From assembly GCA_039545315.1 (NCBI GenBank), contig BCIM01000001.1, positions 1,213,255-1,277,254 on the forward strand: a stretch of 64,000 bases of DNA, read 5' to 3'. Below, piece after piece: positions 58,536 to 64,000 of the stretch. A model generated the notes under the pieces. It had not been told where the DNA came from, did no database searches, and saw only the letters and a list, made by a program, of their open reading frames with translations. Every line of letters begins with the position of its first letter. Position 1 is the stretch's first letter. Made by a program: the position numbers and the translations under genes. This stretch comes from Kondoa malvinella (Eukaryota; Basidiomycota; Agaricostilbomycetes; Agaricostilbales; Kondoaceae).

Positions 58536-59750
58536 TCACTCCCTCGACGCCCAACCCGTCTTGACCAGCACAGGCTGCTCGGCCCGACACAGCTGCCACA
58601 TCTTGGACACACCAGCCTCTTGAGACTTGACTCCTTTGCGCCGTTCCTTTGCAGAATACTTTGTATCGGCGCTGTCATCGAATGAGGTGCCAGATTTATA
58701 GCCTATTGTTCTGCGATGCGCGTAGCCAGGGTATGAAGACGCATCGAAAGGACCAGAACGAACGACAACATAGGTTGGTTGGGTATCTGGTTCGGCTTTG
58801 AGCTGAGGTAAAAGTGTCTTGACGAATAGAGGGCCTTTCTTTGCTAATGAACTTTACACAACCATGAGCACTAGAGCCGACCGAATTGAGCAGGCGCCTA
58901 CGGTATGTTCCACTCGGTGTATGGTTTGGCGTCTCGCAGGGTGATCAAGATGGACCCTCGATCATCTTGAGATACCAACTCTTCTTCGTCAGAATCCAGC
59001 CCTTCGACCCGCTTTCGCTTCTGACCACTTGTCACACTCCGAGGCATTGTACCCAGCTCGAGAAATGGAGCCGCGCTACGGAAGAAACGCAGACATAGTG
59101 CTTGATTAAAGCGGATATTGCGGGCTTCATCCTTCTCTCCGAGACCGACATGAGGATAGTTGAAGACAATGCGATCAAAGACTTTGCCCTTGATGCCCTT
59201 GACTGTTTCCAGAGCTCCAGCATCCACGTCAAAGAGCACAGTTGCGCCCAAGTCTTTGAGCTGAAACATCATGAGCCTTGCAGTGCACATGCGGAACGCA
59301 GCATACCTGGTTGATATTCTCTTCTGCGTCAGTATACTTGGTCTTGCACGTTTCCAGCGAGTCAAAGGAAGTCGCTATCAGGTTGGGTCCTGCTGAAGGA
59401 ATGTGGTGCGATAACAACGAAAGCGCAAAGGCGAAATTGGCTGGCAGCAGAGTATCATGAGCTGACCAACTGACATAGCCTAGCATACTCACCTTCTCCG
59501 ACCAACAGAATGCGCTGCATCTCCTCGAATGGCAGCCATTTTTTCGCAGGCTGCTCTTCAACCGCTTTCTGCTTGCCCTTGTCTATCTTTGACTTCTTGG
59601 CCGGCCTGTTATGTAGTTCCGCTTCGTGTTCAGCTTTCTTCTGTGCCTGCTGCTGCTTTTGCAGCGCTGTTCTCCAAATTCATCAAATTCCGTTTGCTTC
59701 AGTCAAAAGTGCCACGACATACCATTGTGGAGCTTTGTTTTCTTCGGCAT
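58536..59750 (-). CDS. BMT5: 25S rRNA (uridine-N3)-methyltransferase, BMT5-like (DUF2431)
   Basis: SAM-dependent methyltransferase that modifies 25S rRNA in the nucleolus. Starts MPKKTKLHN, a Lys/Gln/Glu-rich linker (ALQKQQQAQKKAEHEAELHN) follows, then PFEEMQRILLVGEGDFSFAL (SAM-binding strand and the family-defining GEGDFSFA), ATSFDSLETCKTKY, VLFDVDAGAL, FDRIVFNYPHVGLGEKDEAR, an acidic Ser insertion (KRKRVEGLDSDEEELVSQDD), then ILITLRDAKPYTEWNIPSLA, KKGPLFVKTLLPQL and YPGYAHRRTIGYKSG, ending GWASRE. Four introns, one inside GEG|DFSF (59494 donor). The SDEEE insertion is a possible phosphorylation site. Confidence 0.9.
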
Positions 59751-60116
59751 CCTACTACGAGCTCTGGTATCGTGCTGTAAGGTATCGACTTGATCTGGTT
59801 GTATGGCAACAAGCACGAAATCATGTCTATCTCTTGAAGCTATTGAGCGCTTGCGCAGAGCTCATGAGACGGTATCTACAGGGCATCATCGGACATGTTT
59901 GGGTTGTCTCGGTGTACAGTCATGCAGAGAAGCTCTGTATTGTACAGGTGTAGCAAAGGTCTAGCAAACGACAGCAATCTGGTCTTGCATCATGTAGGTC
60001 CTGTTAGACGTTTGAAATGGTTGCAGCGAGACATTCAGCGGTGCGTCTCAATTAAATTAATGCTACCGGAGCAGCCAGTGTGTCTGACATCAATCGCATT
60101 GCAAATGTGTGACAGC
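59751..60116. other. Upstream of BMT5; second inverted-duplication flank
   Basis: Plus-strand sequence here (about 59840-60116) is the inverted copy of the kinase 3' flank. No gene is supported. The ~90 bp next to the BMT5 start probably hold its promoter. Confidence 0.5.
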
Positions 60117-60275
60117 TTAGAAGATTTGTAAAGCATTCACCACTTCTCTCATCAACGGTCTTGCGCTTGGCTCTCTTGCAGTCATCCTTTCAACCAGCTT
60201 GAGAATACCTTCAGGAACTGGGTTTTTGCCGGGTAAGAAATATTGTATAGGCAAACCATCCGGATCAAGTGTTGA
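59840..60275 (-). repeat. Inverted duplication, copy 2 (flank and kinase-tail fragment)
   Basis: On the minus strand this reproduces the kinase C-terminal codons (60117-about 60275) and ~270 bp of flank, with many point differences from 56905-57330. It sits about 2.5 kb from copy 1 with BMT5 and the tRNA in between, in the opposite orientation. Confidence 0.85.
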
Positions 60276-60290
60276 CAACTGTAGTTCGAA
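60117..60290 (-). pseudogene. Kinase C-terminal fragment (decayed paralog)
   Basis: Minus-strand frame reads LPIQYFLPGKNPVPEGILKL, then VERMTAREPSARPLMREVVN and ends LQIF, nearly matching the C-terminus of the kinase at 55200-57060. An open frame continues upstream (LAGCISDGTDAQAWPDLQAF) to a TGA near 60350, but the kinase catalytic motifs are not found upstream. The intact kinase tail beside non-kinase sequence indicates a duplicated fragment, not a complete gene. Whether the fragment is still transcribed is unknown. Confidence 0.7.
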
Positions 60291-60898
60291 GAAAGCTTGC
60301 AGGTCAGGCCACGCTTGTGCATCGGTGCCGTCGGAAATACAGCCCGCAAGTCATAGACGTCCTTGGTTCGACCAAGCAGTCATCGTCGCAGGCCATTCTC
60401 CATTGTGGGCATCGGCCATATAGTTCACGATGGCAGACGAGTAACATCAGAAGAGATTGAAGAAGCCCAAGGCAAGGCACTTGTCGCTTGGCAGGAGCTC
60501 TACTTAAAGATGACAGCCAAGCGACAAGACAGCGCACAGCTCGTTAGATGTGGCCAGTGCGCAACGTATAAGAGGTACGACTTCGCAGCTGCGGTTAATC
60601 CAGTCTGTATGATATAGCGGCCACCAGGCAGACTTGTCATAATGCATAGTACAGCAGATTGACAAAGATCGGATCAAGCGCCTGAGACACATGTTGTGCC
60701 GGTCGTGAAGAAGCATAGCAGATAATAAAGACGAGGCACAGGATACAGGATGCACAGATGAAGAATGCTAAGACCAAGGCACAGAAACATTGTTCCGCCC
60801 TCACAAAGTTGTTACGCCTCACGACAACTCTTTGGCGTTGACGGTGATGCAAATCGGTCAAAAGCGACTCGGATAAGAGCCAGAACAGCAAACAAGAT
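60291..60898. other. Unresolved interval before AP180 gene
   Basis: Plus-strand frame 60363-60617 contains GHIVHDGRRVTSEEIEEAQG and KALVAWQELYLKM, and a minus-strand frame reads VNYMADAHNGEWPATMTAWS; both look somewhat protein-like, but overlap and have no family match I recognise, so at most one is real. The 60640-60898 part likely includes the AP180 promoter. Confidence 0.3.
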
Positions 60899-63816
60899 AT
60901 GGAGAAAGCGGTCAAAGGCGCTTGCAAGCCAAAACACTTTCCACCGAAATCAAAGGTTCGTTGATATGCGTGAAGGCTGGAATTGGCTGACATTCAGACA
61001 AATACGGTAGTACATTGATCCTATTGTTGCAAGCAGCTTCCAGCATGATGGTGCATTCCAAGAAGTCTGCAAGGCTCTCGCTGCCAAACTCCGCGACCCT
61101 AATTCGACGGTAAGGCCTGCCTCTTTGAATGGAAAGTCGAGCGGGCCTGATCTAGTTGTTCTCATCGGACAAGGTCGTCTTCAAAGCGCTCATAGTAGTG
61201 CATACGCTGGTCCGAACTGGCTCACAAGAGGTGGTGCTCGGCTATTTGTCTGGCACAAAGATGCTAGGTCTGGAAAGCATCATCAGCGGTGCGGCTGCTT
61301 TTCTTGGACAATACTTCAACATGCTGATAATAAGAGCTCTCCAGGCTACGACATAGCGCAGAATATGAGCAAATACGCTTCCTACCTAGATAGACGAATA
61401 CGGACATATGGAGCCATCAAGTACGATGTCATACGAGATAAAGGAGAGAGAAGAGGAGAGCGAGAAGGCATAAAGGGCTGTAATCGCTTGAGGTCACTTA
61501 CGGTTGACAAGGGACTGCTGAGGGAAACTACTCTACTTCAAAAGCAGATGGATGCCTTGACAGAGTGCAAGGTAGGGAATTCGCAGTCCCTGGTATGTTT
61601 CTATCTGACCATAGCATCAGTTCTACTCGGAAGAGATGGAAGACGACGTCACCATGACGGCCCTGAGAATGCTGGTCAAGGATCTTCTGCTACTCTTCCA
61701 GGCTGTCAATGAAGGAGTCATCAATGTACTTGGTCAGCTCTACCCTGCATTGCCTGACAGTTGGTCTAACACAATGACAGAAAACTACTTTGAAATGTCT
61801 CATGTCGATGCCAGCACATCGCTCAAAATATATAAGCGCTTCTGCGTTCAGACAGAAAAGGTTGTCGCATACTTGGGCGTGGCCAAAAAGATGCAGAACA
61901 TCATTAACGTCTCGATACCTAACCTCAAACACGTCAGTACTGTCTGGTCTATCTATCTGTAGATTCTGATCTTTCGTAGGCTCCCGTTTCCCTGGCTGGA
62001 TCTCTGGAAGAATACCTTGCGGATCCCAACTTTGAGAAGAATCGGGAAGAATATAAAGAAAACAAGCGCATCGCTGATGGCAAGCCCGCGACAGTCAAGC
62101 CAAATGGTCCGTTCGCAGACGAGATGTATTACCCGGTGCTGACTGCTTGGAAGTAGGCACTAGTGCAACTGTCAGCAAGCCTTCAGAGAGTTCATCTGCT
62201 GCAGCGAGCAACGCTGAACGACCTTCCACACCGCCGTCGAAAAAGACCTTTACCGATTTCTTTGCAACAATCGAGAACGAGCAATCAAACATGTTCAATC
62301 CACAGACAGGCAGCCCGACCATGTCTTACTTCCAGCAACAATCAACCTACAACCCGTTCATGAACCCGCAGATGACTGGCTATGCGCCTCAGCAGATGAA
62401 CATGCAAGCTACTGGATTCCCTCAGTCCAACATGGGCATGATGCCTCAGATACAGGCGCAGCCAACAGGCTTTGCCATGGGCGGCATCCAACCTCAAATG
62501 ACTGGCTATCAACCTATGCTCGCACCTCAAGCAACTGGATACAACCCATTCCGACAAAGCATGATGGCTCAGCCGAAAGGAATGATGCAAGGCCAATCTG
62601 CTTTCCCTCAAGTACAGGCTGGCATGCCATCTTCGTCGTCTGCGCCAAATCTGGCTGGCAGCGCATTTGGCTCGCAACAACAACAGAATCCGTTTGGTAT
62701 GCAACAACAGCAGAATCCTTCTCCGTTCGGCGGCAGTATGAATGCTCAGCCTCAACAGCAACAATCGTCACCATTTGGCAACATGACTTCCCAAGCACAA
62801 GCCTCATCATCCGCGTTCGCACCTAGCACGACAAGTGCTTCACCGTTCAATACAAATCAGCCATCCGGTGCATTCCGCTCGGACTCACCCTTCAACCGAC
62901 CAACATCCGGTGCTGGCAATTCCTCCCTGTCACCTCCGACGGCTCAGCCTCTAGTCGCTCAACCTACTGGTAGCCGCAACCCCTTTGCTCCTGCGCCAGG
63001 GTCTCTGCCGAATCCTACTCAAAAGCCTAAAGAGATGTCTATGAACGCTCTAGCTGCCGGCGTTTTCCAAAGTCGCAACAATTCTCTCGGAGTGAATGGC
63101 TACCAGGTTCAGCAGCCGGAGCAACAACAACAGCAGCAACAACAACAACAGCCTCTACAGAGTCAAGCAACGGGAGGAGGTGGTCTCATGGCGAATCTAG
63201 CTTCAAGCTTTACGGGCAACAATGCTCCGGCGACATCCACTGGCGCATCGCTATTTGGCTCATCTACAGCTTCCGCGCCTTTCTCCTCCGCCAACAGCTT
63301 CAGTGGGCCAAACGCTTTCCCGTCATCGCCTTCCTCTACACCAGCTTTGCAACCTCAGCCGACTGGCTTTGGAGGATCGACGGTCAAGCCTTTCAAGCCT
63401 AGCAGCAGCTTTGGCACCTCTTTAGCAGACTCCTTGCCGCCTATCACATCACAAGCTACTGGCATGTCATTCTCGACTGCCAACAGCTCGTCTGGCCGCA
63501 CTTCTTCGGCCACGGGAAGCACGATGTCTAGTAGTGCAGCCTTCAACCCTTTCCGCGCTTCAACGATCGGCTCTTCTAACTCGTCCGCGCCCAGTCTGAG
63601 CAGCCAGCCTAGTACGCTTCTTTTCACCAGTAGCCTAAATCTAGCTAACGTGAAATAACAGCTGGCTTTGCGCCCGGTGGTGTATCAAGCGCACCCTTCT
63701 CTTCAGCCTTTTCGACCAATATGAATGGACAGACCTCTACAATCGGCAACTCTTTTGGCTCGCAATTTGGCAACAATCAACAGAATGGTCAGTCGAATCA
63801 GCAGAGTCTAATATGA
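60899..63816 (+). CDS. ANTH-domain clathrin adaptor (AP180/CALM, YAP180-like)
   Basis: Binds PtdIns(4,5)P2 and clathrin to drive endocytic coat assembly at the plasma membrane. N-terminal ANTH domain: MEKAVKGACKPKHFPPKSK (the lipid-binding KGA..KPK motif), YIDPIVASSFQHDGAFQEVC, FKALIVVHTLVRTGSQEVVL, SKYASYLDRRIRTYGAIKYD, DLLLLFQAVNEGVINVL, and IYKRFCVQTEKVVAYLGVAK. The C-terminal ~550 residues are disordered, Gln/Asn-rich, with several NPF motifs (YNPFMNP, YNPFRQS, QNPFGMQ, RNPFAPA, FNPFRAS) that bind EH-domain proteins, and many (Q/M/A)TG(F/Y) repeats. At least eight exons; the last intron (about 63640-63660) joins to AGFAPGGVSSAPFSSAFSTN and the end at 63816. Start ATG 60899 is the first in frame but a short 5' exon may exist. 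Confidence 0.88.
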
Positions 63817-64000
63817 GGCAAGGTGTAGAGCGGTCGATTGTAGTGTACATATGTCCATCAGCAAAGGAGAGTGCTAGAGCAGTGCAAAGTGACTTCTAAC
63901 CTCAATCGCTACTCGAGCGAGAGTCCCAATGATGCAAAAAACGTACTATGTTTCTAACTATGATTGATGCTACTATGATGATGCTCCCTTTTTATTTGCC
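63817..64000. other. 3' flank of AP180 gene, no gene seen
   Basis: The remaining ~180 bp to the window end is probably 3' UTR and terminator of the AP180 gene. No frame of note. Confidence 0.5.

Overview
This is a stretch of a basidiomycete fungal nuclear chromosome. Nearly every gene is split by several introns of about 45-60 nt with GT(A/G)AG-like donors and CTAAC/CTGAC branch sites. The protein families are fungal: PFK26-type kinase, GCN5, DBP10, FUN30, HSP12-like, an expansin-like secreted protein, an RNAi-type RdRP. A divergent HD1/HD2 homeodomain gene pair marks a basidiomycete mating-type locus. Base composition looks close to 50% GC by eye (not counted). I cannot fix the subphylum; a yeast-like or dimorphic Pucciniomycotina, Ustilaginomycotina or Tremellomycetes lineage is possible. 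All exon coordinates are manual predictions; the gene spans are more reliable than each splice site.

Layout. 0-2 kb: secreted cysteine-rich repeat protein (-). 2.5-5.2 kb: HD mating-type locus, HD1 (-) and HD2 (+), with a 175-bp shared promoter. 5.4-7.7 kb: 6-phosphofructo-2-kinase (-) whose phosphatase histidine is replaced by serine. 8.1-16.9 kb: ribosomal protein eS10, a secreted protein with a Cys-rich part and a NIDO-like part, a WD40 protein, GMP synthase and an expansin-like protein with Ala-rich repeats (all +). 17-22.6 kb: meiotic recombinase DMC1, a mitochondrial-type class III CoA-transferase and a metallo-beta-lactamase-fold hydrolase (+). 22.7-25.6 kb: a seven-helix DUF6533 protein and a secreted protein with an internal repeat (-).

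26-39.5 kb: ribosomal protein uS12, GCN5 acetyltransferase, an HSP12-like protein, a small unknown, DBP10 helicase and FUN30 remodeller (+), with one small unknown gene on the minus strand. 39.6-43.8 kb: a TM9/EMP70 protein and mitochondrial tyrosyl-tRNA synthetase (-). 44-48 kb: RNA-dependent RNA polymerase (+). 48.1-54.6 kb: CRAL-TRIO lipid-transfer protein, signal peptidase subunit SPC3, F-box protein and formate dehydrogenase (-). 55.2-57 kb: a non-RD protein kinase (+). 57.5 kb: an intron-containing tRNA-Arg(ACG). 58.5-59.8 kb: a BMT5-type rRNA methyltransferase (-). About 60.2 kb: an inverted, decayed copy of the kinase 3' end. 60.9-63.8 kb: an AP180/ANTH clathrin adaptor (+).

Functional themes. 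The window joins the sexual-identity locus (HD1/HD2) with a meiosis-specific recombinase about 12 kb away, chromatin regulators (GCN5, FUN30) and an RNA-silencing polymerase; no pheromone or STE3-type receptor was seen. The rest is housekeeping (translation, nucleotide synthesis, ribosome biogenesis, secretion, endocytosis) mixed with lineage-specific secreted proteins. The most notable signals are the HD locus with an altered HD1 recognition helix, recurrent GC-AG introns, the Ser-for-His phosphofructokinase-2, stop-free 3n introns in FUN30, and the inverted duplication beside the kinase.
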